This document shows positions 1 through 10,905 of a DNA stretch of 64,000 nt, in pieces. The translations under genes were made by a program, and so were the position numbers. Position 1 is the stretch's first letter. Every line of letters starts with the position of its first letter. Origin of the DNA: Bacteroidales bacterium. GTDB lineage: Bacteria > Bacteroidota > Bacteroidia > Bacteroidales > JACABE01. Where the stretch lies: positions 1 through 64,000 of the forward strand of contig JAHEYQ010000006.1 of the NCBI GenBank assembly GCA_023251515.1, given 5' to 3'. Under the pieces are notes generated by a model. The model saw nothing but the letters and a program-made list of their open reading frames with translations, did not search any database and was not told the origin of the DNA.

Positions 1-2
1 AT

Positions 3-91
3 CTGGTAAATTTTATACGATACAGAAGTAATAGGTAATAACGCTCACGCCATGGCGTGGGCTTTACTTATTTGTATCGTGGGCTTACCAG
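3..91. repeat. Imperfect long inverted repeat centred on the perfect palindrome CACGCCATGGCGTG (46-59)
   Basis: CTGGTAA (3-9) pairs with TTACCAG (85-91); ACGATAC with GTATCGT; AAGTAA with TTACTT; apex is a 14-bp palindrome. Confidence 0.6.
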
Positions 92-206
92 AGCCTCTTA
101 GACGAATATAGTTAAGTTCCTACGCTTTTTTATATAAAACAAATAAATCATTAATGTCTTGGGGAATAAGACAAAATAAAAAATCAAACAAAATGAAAAA
201 AAATGA

Positions 207-782
207 AAAAAAATTATTCAATCAGCTGCTTTACTAGTTATCGTATTAATGTTTTCAAATGCATGTAAAAAGGATGATTCATCCTCAACACCAACCGTTA
301 AGTTAGGACAAAGCTATCAGGGTGGAATCGTATTTTATATTCTTAAAGCAGGAGATATAGGTTATAATGCTTCAGTACAGCATGGATTAATTGCCTCAGA
401 CAAGGATCAGCTTAATCTTCAGGGGATTGCATGGGCGCCATCCTTTTCAAATGTATTGGTTGGTACAACTTTCACTGCAATAGGAACAGGGAATGCAAAT
501 ACCAATGCCATAGTTGCAAAATTAGGAAACGGCTCTTATGCAGCAAAACTTTGTTATGACTTAGAGTTAAATGGCTATAGTGATTGGTATTTACCAAGTA
601 AGGAAGAGTTAAATAAAATATTAATAAGCCCGTACTTGAGTTATTTTTCAACAAGCAGCCTTTATTGGAGTTCAAGTGAAGTTAATAATTCAGATGCATG
701 GTGTCAAAACTTTGTCAGTGGACATCAAAATGATAATAGTAAGACTTCTCCTTATCGTGTAAGAGCTATACGTTCATTTTAA
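207..782 (+). CDS. DUF1566/Lcl-like domain lipoprotein; the ORF-track start at 249 is inside the apparent signal peptide, whose 5' end is out of frame with upstream ATGs
   Basis: GGIVFYIL...NGYSDWYLPSKEELN...YWSSSE...RVRAIRSF is DUF1566-like; frame upstream of 249 reads KKIIQSAALLVIVLMFSNACKKDD. Confidence 0.7.
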   Translation, partial: KKIIQSAALLVIVLMFSNACKKDDSSSTPTVKLGQSYQGGIVFYILKAGDIGYNASVQHGLIASDKDQLNLQGIAWAPSFSNVLVGTTFTAIGTGNANTNAIVAKLGNGSYAAKLCYDLELNGYSDWYLPSKEELNKILISPYLSYFSTSSLYWSSSEVNNSDAWCQNFVSGHQNDNSKTSPYRVRAIRSF

Positions 783-856
783 GTAACAGCTATTTTAATT
801 GAATCAAAATTAGTTAAATACTATATCTATTTTAAAAAAATAATGAAATTATAAAT

Positions 857-3800
857 ATGAAAAAAATCTACTTTTTATTAATTGCAATATTTATAGGAAA
901 TATTGCAAATGCACAAAACTGGCAACCATTTGGGAGTGATGACTTTAATCAGCCAACTCAAAACTCAGCAAGCAAACCAACTATTGCGACAGACTTAAAT
1001 GGAATTCCATATGTTGCTTATGCCGATATGGGAAATAATAATAAAGTTTGTGTAAGAAAATATATTAATAATAATTGGGTTTATGTTGGAACTCCAGGGT
1101 TTTCATCTGGATATGCAGAAAGTCCATCTATCGTTTTTAGTGCCAATGGTACTCCATATGTCATATTTTCTGATTTTGCTTATAATAAAAAAGCTACAGT
1201 TATGAAATTCAATGGTACTAATTGGATTAATGTTGGCAATCCTGGTTTTACATCGTGTTTTTCATTAAATGATATAGATCTTGTTATTGATTCAACTGAA
1301 ACTCCTTATGTTCTTTTCAAAGATAGTTTGTATAATTATAAGCTAACTATTATGAAATTTAATGGTAGTAATTGGATTAATATTGGTACACCCGGATTTT
1401 TCTCTACATCAGCTTTTAAGGCCAAAAATACATTAGCTATCAATCAATCAGGGAAACCTTATATTGCTTTTGCAGAATATAAAAACTCCAATAATGTTTA
1501 TTATCTTAAAGTAAAAAAATTTAATGGTAACTCATGGGAAAATGTAGGTGATAGCATTTTGTTCGGTTCTCAAAGTTATATTGGTATATCCATTGCAATT
1601 AGTCCTAACGGAATCCCGTATGTAGCTTGTTTAAATTTTAATAATAATTTTGTAAAAAAATTTGATGGTAATAATTGGGTAAATGTTGGGCCATATCTTG
1701 ATATGAGTGAATTTTCTAAATTGTCTTTTTGGGGTAACGCCCCCATTGTTAATTATAGTAATACATTAGTACGATATTTTAATGGGATTAGTTGGGAAAA
1801 TATTGGCAATGTATATCAAACAAACATAAGTGTTAATTACTCTGATTTTTCAACAAATAGTACAGGTAATGCATATGTTATATATTCAACAGAAAGTTCA
1901 AGTAGTGTAAGAAGAGTTAAGGTAATGAAATTACAAGGGAATATATGGAAACCCTTGGGCGACACAAGTAATGTAAATAGTTTTTTTACAAATTCTTCAT
2001 TAGCATTAAACAAAACTGGAGAACTGTTTATGGCCTATCATCCCGGAAAATTAATTAAACACAATGGATATAATTGGGTAAACATCGGGAGTAATACATT
2101 TTCTAATTCTCATAGTAATATATCGCTTGATATAGATAGTGTTGGAAAACCTTATATTGCTGTATTGGAATATGTATTGGAATATAAAATAAAAGTAAAA
2201 AGCTTGTATGGTAATTGGGTTGATGTAGGTGGTGAAGTAGGAAGTGCAAATTATTACAATCCAATATCTTTCAAATTAAATAAATCAGCAATACCACATA
2301 TTTCATATATTGATAAACTAAACAACAATAAGGTTACATTAAAAAAATTCTCAAATAATAGCTGGGTAAATGTTGGTAATCCTGTAATATCAAGTGGAAA
2401 TTCTTATTATACTGATTTAGCAATAGATATGAACAACACCCCTTATGTAGTTTATAATGACAGCAGTTTGGGGGATAAAGCAGTTGTGAAAAAATTTAAC
2501 GGCTCATCATGGGTGGCTGTTGGAACCGAAGGATTTTCAGCGGGTAAAGTTTTAAATCCAACCATAGCCATTGATAATGCAAATACTCTATATGTTAGTT
2601 ATATAGATGCTGTTAATGGAAATAAAGTTATTGCAAAGAAATTTTCTGGAAATTCATGGGTAAATATAGGTAATGCTTTTGTTTCACAAGGAAGTGCCTC
2701 TTCTCCCAGAATTTATATTAATGATGATATTCCTTATTTATTGTATTGTGATAGTTTAAACGGATGTAAAGCAATTGTTAAATATTTTGATGGGATTAAT
2801 TGGGTTAATCTTGGCACTTATATAAGTGCCGGGATAGCTGAATCACCTGAATTAGCTTTTGACGCAATTGGTAATATTTATATAAAATATATTTCAGGTG
2901 ATTATTGGTTTAAAAAATTTACCATACCTTGCATCAATCCAATCAATGGAGGTGTTATTTCTTCAAATCAGGATATATGCAGTGGTGATATTCCTAATTT
3001 AATAATTAATTCTCAAAACCCAACTGGTCAGTTTGGTAATTTGAATTTTAAATGGCAATCTTCTATTATAAGTGATTCAACAGGTTTTTTTGATATTACT
3101 GGGGCTACTGATTCCATATATCAGCCATTAAGTCTAAGTACTACAACATGGTATAGAAGATTGGCAAAAGTTTCGTGTCAAACAAACTGGATGAATGCTG
3201 CGATTAGTAATCCTATAAGAATAAATGTTAATTACTTACCTGATTCTGCAGGAATAATTACAGGAAATTCAAGTATTATAGCAGGTCAACAAAATGTGAT
3301 TTATACAATTCCTTCTATATTTAATGCAACATATTACACTTGGGAATTACCTAATGGAACCTCTTTAAACACTTTTACAGGTAATTCTATTAATATTAAT
3401 TATTCTCAATTAGCAGTTTCGGGCAATATTAGTGTTTTTGGAAGCAATTTATGTGGCGATGGAGTAGCATCCTCATTGTATGTTACTGTTAATCCGTTTA
3501 ATCCCAATTGTTCTGCACAATTTGATCTGATGGCAGATACTACTACACCTCATCATTATTTTGCTGTAAATAATGCATCGGGAATACCACCTTTACAATA
3601 CAACTGGAGCTGGGGCGATGGTAGCTTTAGTACAACTGCTAATCCAACTCATACTTATAGTGCATCGGGAAATTATAAAATCTGTCTGACAATTATTGAT
3701 TCTGTGGGTTGTACCACAACTTATTGCGATTCATCTTATTTGCAGAAAGACCCGAATGCAATTATCAGTGTTCAGGTAATACCACAAGGCTCGTTAGGAA

Positions 3801-4057
3801 TAAACAGTTTATTATCTGATAAAATTAAAATTTACCCCAACCCAGCCAAAGAAAATCTGATAATTGAGCTGATTGAAAGCCATTTTTCTCAAAAAACCAG
3901 CATTTCTATCTATAATATTCAGGGACAATTGTGCAGACAAATAATCAGTAATCAACTTAAAACTGAAGTTGATATAAAGGATTTATCAGCAGGGCTTTAT
4001 GTAATAAAGCTAAATAATGAAAAAGAGAGTTTTGTAAGTAAGTTTGTGAAGGATTAA
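857..4057 (+). CDS. Large T9SS-secreted protein with repeated 'KKFNGxxWVNVG...GTPYVVY' units, PKD domain and type A C-terminal sorting domain
   Basis: Signal peptide MKKIYFLLIAIFIGNIANAQ; many about 50-aa repeats; PKD (YNWSWGDGS..HTYSASGNY); CTD KIYPNPAKENL...FVSKFVKD. Confidence 0.85.
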   Translation: MKKIYFLLIAIFIGNIANAQNWQPFGSDDFNQPTQNSASKPTIATDLNGIPYVAYADMGNNNKVCVRKYINNNWVYVGTPGFSSGYAESPSIVFSANGTPYVIFSDFAYNKKATVMKFNGTNWINVGNPGFTSCFSLNDIDLVIDSTETPYVLFKDSLYNYKLTIMKFNGSNWINIGTPGFFSTSAFKAKNTLAINQSGKPYIAFAEYKNSNNVYYLKVKKFNGNSWENVGDSILFGSQSYIGISIAISPNGIPYVACLNFNNNFVKKFDGNNWVNVGPYLDMSEFSKLSFWGNAPIVNYSNTLVRYFNGISWENIGNVYQTNISVNYSDFSTNSTGNAYVIYSTESSSSVRRVKVMKLQGNIWKPLGDTSNVNSFFTNSSLALNKTGELFMAYHPGKLIKHNGYNWVNIGSNTFSNSHSNISLDIDSVGKPYIAVLEYVLEYKIKVKSLYGNWVDVGGEVGSANYYNPISFKLNKSAIPHISYIDKLNNNKVTLKKFSNNSWVNVGNPVISSGNSYYTDLAIDMNNTPYVVYNDSSLGDKAVVKKFNGSSWVAVGTEGFSAGKVLNPTIAIDNANTLYVSYIDAVNGNKVIAKKFSGNSWVNIGNAFVSQGSASSPRIYINDDIPYLLYCDSLNGCKAIVKYFDGINWVNLGTYISAGIAESPELAFDAIGNIYIKYISGDYWFKKFTIPCINPINGGVISSNQDICSGDIPNLIINSQNPTGQFGNLNFKWQSSIISDSTGFFDITGATDSIYQPLSLSTTTWYRRLAKVSCQTNWMNAAISNPIRINVNYLPDSAGIITGNSSIIAGQQNVIYTIPSIFNATYYTWELPNGTSLNTFTGNSININYSQLAVSGNISVFGSNLCGDGVASSLYVTVNPFNPNCSAQFDLMADTTTPHHYFAVNNASGIPPLQYNWSWGDGSFSTTANPTHTYSASGNYKICLTIIDSVGCTTTYCDSSYLQKDPNAIISVQVIPQGSLGINSLLSDKIKIYPNPAKENLIIELIESHFSQKTSISIYNIQGQLCRQIISNQLKTEVDIKDLSAGLYVIKLNNEKESFVSKFVKD

Positions 4058-4092
4058 ATAATATTTAAAAAAGAATTAATAAAACAAAGAAT

Positions 4093-7000
4093 ATGAAAAA
4101 ATACTTTATACTATTAAACATGCTGTTAATTTGCAGTTTAGCAAATAGTCAGGCATGGTTTCCATTATTACCGAGTGATTCGAGTCAGATTTCAGATTAT
4201 TTTCTGGCCTCTCAAAATCCTTCATTGGCTTTAGACAGTAATGGGACACCATATATCGCTTATATAGAATATAGTGATAGTAGTAGAATTGTTGTTAAAA
4301 AATATAACGGTAGTATATGGGAAAAAGTTGGAATTGGTAATCCATCTGGAATTAATTCAACAAATCCAAAATTAGGGATTAATCCATCTGGAGAAATTTA
4401 TTTAGCATTTAAAGAATATCAAGGAGGAATTAGAATAAAAAAAATAAATGGAAGCAGCTGGGTTAATGTTGGAAATCTGATAAATGGTAGTTCATTGAGT
4501 AATATTGTTTTTGATTCCATAGGTTCAGTTTATATAGCTTCTACATCTTCAGCTTTTACAGAAATTTATGTATATAAAAATAACAATAATAATTGGCAAC
4601 AAATCCTATATCAGGATTTTGGTGGTTCAAGAGCTGAAAATATCTCGCTAATTATAGATAATAATAACAATAACAATAATTTGTATCTTGGATATAATTA
4701 TTCATCCTGGGGTGGCGATGTTGCAGTTCGGAAATTTGATGGAACTACTTGGACTTATTTAGGAAATACAGGTACAAATCTTGGTTATATTCCTAAGTAT
4801 TCATTTGCATTCAATAATACAGGTACACTATACTTAGTCGGTTCATCTAATGGAATTAAATTGAAAAAATACACAGGAAATCAATGGATTGAAGTGGGTA
4901 ATTATTCGAATTTGCCTAAAGCGATAAAAAATATATCGCTTTTCATAGATAGCTTAGATGTTCCTATTATTATGTTTTTTAATGATTCAATAAACGAGTA
5001 TAAAAGTATTTTTGCAAAAAGATTATTAGGTTCTAATTGGATAGATATTGTAAGCCCTATAATAAAATATTATTCTGGAAATACAAATGTTTCATTTGCA
5101 ATTAGTAAACAAAACACTCCAAATCTTTTATATCAAGAAGAAGGAATTGAGCTTAAAAAATATATTAATAATTCATGGCAAAATGTGGGGACAAAAGGTA
5201 TTGCGAATGAAAAAATTTCAAATTATTCATTTGCCTTAGATAGCATTGGTACTAATTATGTTTTTTATACAAATAATGCAACTGGGAATATTAAAAAATA
5301 CTTTAATAATACCTGGGTTAGTGTTGGAAATTCTAATATACCAATGTTTGGTGGGTATGGTGGTGTCAATATTGCAATAGATCGGGATGGAGTGCTATAT
5401 ATTACTTATAATGATACAAATACTACTGGGGATAATTTTGGTGTTAAAAAATTTAGTGGAAATTCATGGGTTTATGTAGGTGCAAAGTTTGGTAAAAATG
5501 CAGATAATGTTACTATTAAATTTGACAACTTAAATACTCCATACATTCTTTATAGTAATAATTATAATACTAGTTTATTTTTAAAAAAATATGTTGCAGG
5601 AAATTGGGTTACAGTTGGAACTAATGCTATTGTCAACGAATATATAAGTGATTGGACGTTAAATATTGATCAAAACAATAATCCATGGGTAATTTATAAA
5701 AAATTAAATCTTTTATATATTAAAAAATTCAATCAGGGAGGATATTGGGAAGATATATCAACAACTGGTTTAAATTATTCAAACAACTATAGTTATAAAA
5801 TTCCAATCGTATTTGATATCAATGGAAATCCGTTAATTTTATTTTTAAATTCAAACAATAGATTAAGAGTAAAAAGATTTATTGGAAATACTTGGAGTGA
5901 TATTGATAGTACTAGTTTATCTAGTAATAATTTTGTTTATTCACCTGATTTAAAATTTGACAATACTGGTATATTAACGCTATCATATCTCAGTAATAAT
6001 TCAATAATTATTAAGCAATATAATGGAGTTAATTGGGTAAATTATACTAGTAAACCTTTATTTACTAGCTCAAAATCAAAAATGGAAATAAACAAAAATA
6101 ACGACATTGTTTTGTATTATATTGGGCCATTTGGTTATTTATGGGCATACCATTATATTTCATGTAGTAATCCATCTTTCGGAGGTTTAATAACCACTAA
6201 TCAAAACTTTTGTGGTGGGTCAACCCCGAGTTTAATAAGTAATGTTAGTTTACCAAATACTTATGTCGGTATATTAGAGTATAAATGGCAATATTCTACA
6301 GTTAATGATTCATCTATGTTTTATGATATTTCTGGAGCTACATCATTAAATTATCAGCCACCTTTTATTAATCAAACCACATGGTATCGCCGTTTAGCAA
6401 AAGTTAGTTGCAAACCTAACTGGAACAATGCAGTATCAAGTAATATAACAAAAATAAATATATCACCTTTACCATCACCAGCAAGTATTATAAGCGGACA
6501 AAATTCAGTATGTATAAATCAAAGTTTAGTAAGCTATTCTATATCTGCAATAAACAATGCTACTTCATATAACTGGACGCTGCCACCCGGAGCTACTGGA
6601 AACAGTACAACAAATTCAATTAATGTTGATTATGGGAATAATGCTGCATCAGGAAACATAAGCGTTTATGGTATTAATTCATGTGGAAATGGAATCCAAT
6701 CATCGCTTCCAATAAATGTGGATTCTATTTCTAATGCAGCTGATACAATTTCGGGAAATACGGCTGTTTTGGCAGGCCAACAGAATGTTTTCTATTCTAT
6801 ACCATCTATTCCAAATGCTACAAACTACACTTGGGATGTACCTGCAGGTGTTACATTAAATACCTATTCAGGAAATGCTATAAGTGTTAATTTCAGTCAA
6901 ACAGCAGTTTCGGGTAATATAAGTGTTTATGGTAGCAATTCCTGTGGTGATGGAGTAGCGTCTTTACTGTATGTTACAGTTAATCCAATTAATCCCAATT

Positions 7001-7548
7001 GTTCGGCACAGTTTGATCTGGTGGCTGATACAGCAGTATTACATCATTATTTTGTGGTAAACAATGCTTCCGGTGTTCCACCTTTACAATACAACTGGAG
7101 CTGGGGTGATGGAAGTTTCAGTACAACTGCTTATCCAACGCATACCTATAGTGCTGCAGGAAATTACAAAATCTGTCTGACAATAATTGATTCTGTGGGT
7201 TGTACCACAACTTATTGTGATTCATCATTTTTGCAGAAAGATCCGAATGCAATTATCAGCGTTCAGGTAATACCACAAGGTACTTTAGGAATAAGCAGTT
7301 TATTATCTGATAAAATTAAAATTTACCCCAACCCAGCCAAAGAAAATCTGATAATTGAGCTGATTGAAAGCAATATTTCTCAAAAGACCAGCATTTATAT
7401 CTATAATATTCAGGGGCAATTATGCAGGCAAATCATCAGCAATCAATCTAAAACTGAAGTTGATATAAAAGATTTATCAACCGGGCTTTATTTTGTTAAG
7501 CTTAATAATGAGAAAGAGAGTTTTGTGAGTAAGTTTGTGAAGGAGTAA
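4093..7548 (+). CDS. Paralogous T9SS-secreted repeat protein with PKD domain and type A sorting domain
   Basis: Same repeat architecture and CTD as 857-4057. Confidence 0.85.
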   Translation: MKKYFILLNMLLICSLANSQAWFPLLPSDSSQISDYFLASQNPSLALDSNGTPYIAYIEYSDSSRIVVKKYNGSIWEKVGIGNPSGINSTNPKLGINPSGEIYLAFKEYQGGIRIKKINGSSWVNVGNLINGSSLSNIVFDSIGSVYIASTSSAFTEIYVYKNNNNNWQQILYQDFGGSRAENISLIIDNNNNNNNLYLGYNYSSWGGDVAVRKFDGTTWTYLGNTGTNLGYIPKYSFAFNNTGTLYLVGSSNGIKLKKYTGNQWIEVGNYSNLPKAIKNISLFIDSLDVPIIMFFNDSINEYKSIFAKRLLGSNWIDIVSPIIKYYSGNTNVSFAISKQNTPNLLYQEEGIELKKYINNSWQNVGTKGIANEKISNYSFALDSIGTNYVFYTNNATGNIKKYFNNTWVSVGNSNIPMFGGYGGVNIAIDRDGVLYITYNDTNTTGDNFGVKKFSGNSWVYVGAKFGKNADNVTIKFDNLNTPYILYSNNYNTSLFLKKYVAGNWVTVGTNAIVNEYISDWTLNIDQNNNPWVIYKKLNLLYIKKFNQGGYWEDISTTGLNYSNNYSYKIPIVFDINGNPLILFLNSNNRLRVKRFIGNTWSDIDSTSLSSNNFVYSPDLKFDNTGILTLSYLSNNSIIIKQYNGVNWVNYTSKPLFTSSKSKMEINKNNDIVLYYIGPFGYLWAYHYISCSNPSFGGLITTNQNFCGGSTPSLISNVSLPNTYVGILEYKWQYSTVNDSSMFYDISGATSLNYQPPFINQTTWYRRLAKVSCKPNWNNAVSSNITKINISPLPSPASIISGQNSVCINQSLVSYSISAINNATSYNWTLPPGATGNSTTNSINVDYGNNAASGNISVYGINSCGNGIQSSLPINVDSISNAADTISGNTAVLAGQQNVFYSIPSIPNATNYTWDVPAGVTLNTYSGNAISVNFSQTAVSGNISVYGSNSCGDGVASLLYVTVNPINPNCSAQFDLVADTAVLHHYFVVNNASGVPPLQYNWSWGDGSFSTTAYPTHTYSAAGNYKICLTIIDSVGCTTTYCDSSFLQKDPNAIISVQVIPQGTLGISSLLSDKIKIYPNPAKENLIIELIESNISQKTSIYIYNIQGQLCRQIISNQSKTEVDIKDLSTGLYFVKLNNEKESFVSKFVKE

Positions 7549-7569
7549 ATAATTAAAAAATCAAATTAT

Positions 7570-10500
7570 ATGAAGAAATTACTGTTTTTAGTATTAGCAA
7601 TTTTTTTTATTGAGCATATAGTATTAGGTCAAGAATGGAATTTTATTGAACCTAAATTTCGAATATTTAATTCGGAAAGTATGTTTTTTATTAATGAAAA
7701 TATTGGTTATGTTGTGGGTTATGATGGAATGATTGCAAAAACAACAAACGGCGGAGCTAGTTGGACAAATCAAATGTCAGGGACATTAAAAAATTTAGAA
7801 TCAGTTTTTTTTACAGATATTAATAATGGATATATTGTAGGTAGTCAGATTGCATTAAAGACAACAGATGGGGGTAATACATGGATTAATATGCAAACTA
7901 ATGGAAAAAAAGTCTTCTTTACAAACTCAAATGTTGGATTTATTATCGGACAAAATGAAGTAATCAAAAAAACAACAAATGGAGGTCAAACATGGGTATC
8001 AAACCAAAATGTATATTGGGGAGATTTAAAATCACTTATTTTTATTGATGATAGCATTGGTTTTTTTGCAGGGGGGAATAATAAAATTTTAAAAACTACC
8101 AATGGAGGAATAACATATACAGATTTATCAAATAATGCATCTTGTCAATATTGCGACTATAATTCAATTTTTTTTATTAATCAGAATATAGGTTTTATCG
8201 CAGGAGATTATGGGAAAATTATAAAGACAATAAATGGGGGTCAAAGCTGGTTTTCATTGAATTCCGGAACTACGAATAACTTAACTTCGATTCAATTCTC
8301 TGATGTTAACAATGGTATTGCAGTTTGTGCTAACAACGGTGAAATATACAAAACCAGCAATGGAGGTAATACATGGATAACTATTACAGCAAATAGTAGT
8401 TTTAGTTTTAATATGATTAATTCAAGCATATATTATTCAATGTCAGACAGAGGGAATTTTTACAAATCTATAGATGGAGGATTGACTTGGAATAATTTAA
8501 CAAATATTAATACAAAACAGATTCACAGAATAAATTTCCCAAATAAAAACATTGGATATCTTTTAAGAGAAAAATCATTATACAAGTCTATTGATGCAGG
8601 TGCAACTTGGCTTAACATTCAAAATAATAATAATTTTTATAATGACATGTTTTGTAAGGATACCAATTTAATTTTCATTCAAGGATATAATGGTTCAATA
8701 ATTAAATCAAATAATGGAGGGCAAAGTTGGCAAACTCAATATACAGGTTCTTCTTACAATTCAATTTATTTTATTGACAGTCTTAAAGGTTATTTAGTTG
8801 GAGATTATGGAAAAATAATAAAAACAGTTGATGGTGGTAATAATTGGGTGCTTCAAAATATTGGTATTTCTTTAAATTTGAATTCAGTTTTTTTTATTGA
8901 TAGTAATAATGGATATATAGTCGGGTCGCAAGGATTTATTTTCAAAACTACTAATGGTGGTTTAACTTGGTCTAATCAACAATATGGACTAAATCAATTT
9001 AGTTTATATAATTTGTTATTTACTTCATACAATAATGGTTTTATAATTGCAAGAAACGGCACTTATAGTATTTTATTAAAAACTACAAATGGAGGATTGA
9101 CATGGGATGAAAGCATTGTTTCTAATGGAGATTTAAATTCTATTCATTTTTCCGATATTAATAATGGCATTGTTGTTGGTTCTGAAGGCACAATATATAA
9201 AACTGAAAATGGGGGATTAAATTGGACTCTTCAGCCTAAAATTACAGAATATTATATAACAGATGTAAGTGTAGTTGATAGTATTACAGCGTATTGCACC
9301 GCAGATTTGGTAATTTTAAAATATGGACATCAAAAAATAACCGCTTCTAACAATAGCCCAGTGTGTGTGGGAACTCCACTTCATTTGTCTGTTTCAAATA
9401 TTTCTGGAGCAACTTATCAATGGATTGGTCCAAACGGATTTACATCATCACAACAAAATCCACTTATTAGCAACTTTTCTAATATCACAATGTCAGGAGT
9501 TTATAAAGTTTTTGCATACAAAAATAATAATTTAATTTCTTCAGATTCAACAATTGTTTTTGTAAATAATATTATACCAACAAAACCGATTGCATCAAGT
9601 AACAGTCCTGTATGTATCAATAATACATTAATTTTGTCAGCATCTAATATTCCAAATGCATTTTATACATGGAAAGGTCCAAATGGATATTCATCTTCTA
9701 TACAAAATCCAATTGTGTTATTTTCTTCAAACAATTTATTAAACGGTGACTATATTGTTTATGCAATTGTAAATGGATGTAAAAGTGATTCAGATACAAC
9801 AACTGTTGTTATTAACAATCAATATCCTCAAATACCCCATCCAATAAATCAGACAGTTTGTTCAAATACAGTTTTATATTTATCTTGTTCTGTTATTCCA
9901 AATGCAGGTTATTCATGGATTGGACCTAATGGATTTAACTCTACACAACAAAATCCATTATTGAGCAATAGTGTAACAACTTTAATGAATGGCACCTATT
10001 ATGTTGCATCAACTTTTAACGGTTGTATAAGCTCTTTTGATTCTTGTATAATTACGATTAGTCCATTACCTGCTTCAGCAGGCACTATAAATGGAATTCA
10101 AAATGTTTATACTGGACAGCAAAATGTACAATATTCTATACCAGCAATTGCTAATGCAACTTCATATTTATGGACATTGCCAAACGGAGCAACAGGTACA
10201 AGTACAACAAATACTATAACTGTTAATTACAGTTCTTCTGCAGTTTCAGGTAATATTACAGTTAAAGGTGTAAATTTATGTGGAAATGGTTTGGAATCAT
10301 CTTTATATATAACAGTTAATCCAATTAATCCCAATTGTTCTGCTCAATTTGATCTGGTGGCAGACACTACTACACCTCATCACTATTTTGCTGTAAATAA
10401 TGCATCGGGAATACCGCCTTTGCAATATAACTGGAGCTGGGGTGATGGTAGTTTCAGTACTACTGCTTATCCAACTCATACTTACAGTGCTTCCGGAAAT

Positions 10501-10884
10501 TATAAAATCTGTCTGACAATTATTGATTCTGTGGGTTGTACCACAATTTATTGCGATTCATCCTATTTGCAGAAAGACCCGAATGCAATTATCAGTGTTC
10601 AGGTAATTCCACAAGGTTCATCAGGAATAAACAATTTATTTTCTGATAAAATTAAAATTTACCCTAACCCAGCCAAAGAAAATCTGACAATTGAACTTAC
10701 AGAAAGCAATATTTCTCAAAGAACTACCATTTCTTTCTATAATATTCAGGGTCAATTGTGTAAACAAATACTCAGCAATCAGTCTAAAACTGAGGTTGAT
10801 ATAAAAGATTTATCAACAGGTCTTTATGTGGTAAAGCTTAATAATGAAAAAGAAAGTTTTATAAGTAAGTTTGTGAAGGAGTAA
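7570..10884 (+). CDS. T9SS-secreted protein with Ycf48/BNR-like 'TTNGGxTW' repeats, Ig-like segments, PKD and type A CTD
   Basis: Repeated KTTNGGxTW...FxDxxNGYIVG motifs; same PKD/CTD tail as neighbours. Confidence 0.85.
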   Translation: MKKLLFLVLAIFFIEHIVLGQEWNFIEPKFRIFNSESMFFINENIGYVVGYDGMIAKTTNGGASWTNQMSGTLKNLESVFFTDINNGYIVGSQIALKTTDGGNTWINMQTNGKKVFFTNSNVGFIIGQNEVIKKTTNGGQTWVSNQNVYWGDLKSLIFIDDSIGFFAGGNNKILKTTNGGITYTDLSNNASCQYCDYNSIFFINQNIGFIAGDYGKIIKTINGGQSWFSLNSGTTNNLTSIQFSDVNNGIAVCANNGEIYKTSNGGNTWITITANSSFSFNMINSSIYYSMSDRGNFYKSIDGGLTWNNLTNINTKQIHRINFPNKNIGYLLREKSLYKSIDAGATWLNIQNNNNFYNDMFCKDTNLIFIQGYNGSIIKSNNGGQSWQTQYTGSSYNSIYFIDSLKGYLVGDYGKIIKTVDGGNNWVLQNIGISLNLNSVFFIDSNNGYIVGSQGFIFKTTNGGLTWSNQQYGLNQFSLYNLLFTSYNNGFIIARNGTYSILLKTTNGGLTWDESIVSNGDLNSIHFSDINNGIVVGSEGTIYKTENGGLNWTLQPKITEYYITDVSVVDSITAYCTADLVILKYGHQKITASNNSPVCVGTPLHLSVSNISGATYQWIGPNGFTSSQQNPLISNFSNITMSGVYKVFAYKNNNLISSDSTIVFVNNIIPTKPIASSNSPVCINNTLILSASNIPNAFYTWKGPNGYSSSIQNPIVLFSSNNLLNGDYIVYAIVNGCKSDSDTTTVVINNQYPQIPHPINQTVCSNTVLYLSCSVIPNAGYSWIGPNGFNSTQQNPLLSNSVTTLMNGTYYVASTFNGCISSFDSCIITISPLPASAGTINGIQNVYTGQQNVQYSIPAIANATSYLWTLPNGATGTSTTNTITVNYSSSAVSGNITVKGVNLCGNGLESSLYITVNPINPNCSAQFDLVADTTTPHHYFAVNNASGIPPLQYNWSWGDGSFSTTAYPTHTYSASGNYKICLTIIDSVGCTTIYCDSSYLQKDPNAIISVQVIPQGSSGINNLFSDKIKIYPNPAKENLTIELTESNISQRTTISFYNIQGQLCKQILSNQSKTEVDIKDLSTGLYVVKLNNEKESFISKFVKE

Positions 10885-10905
10885 ATAATTAAAAAATCAA
10901 ATTAT

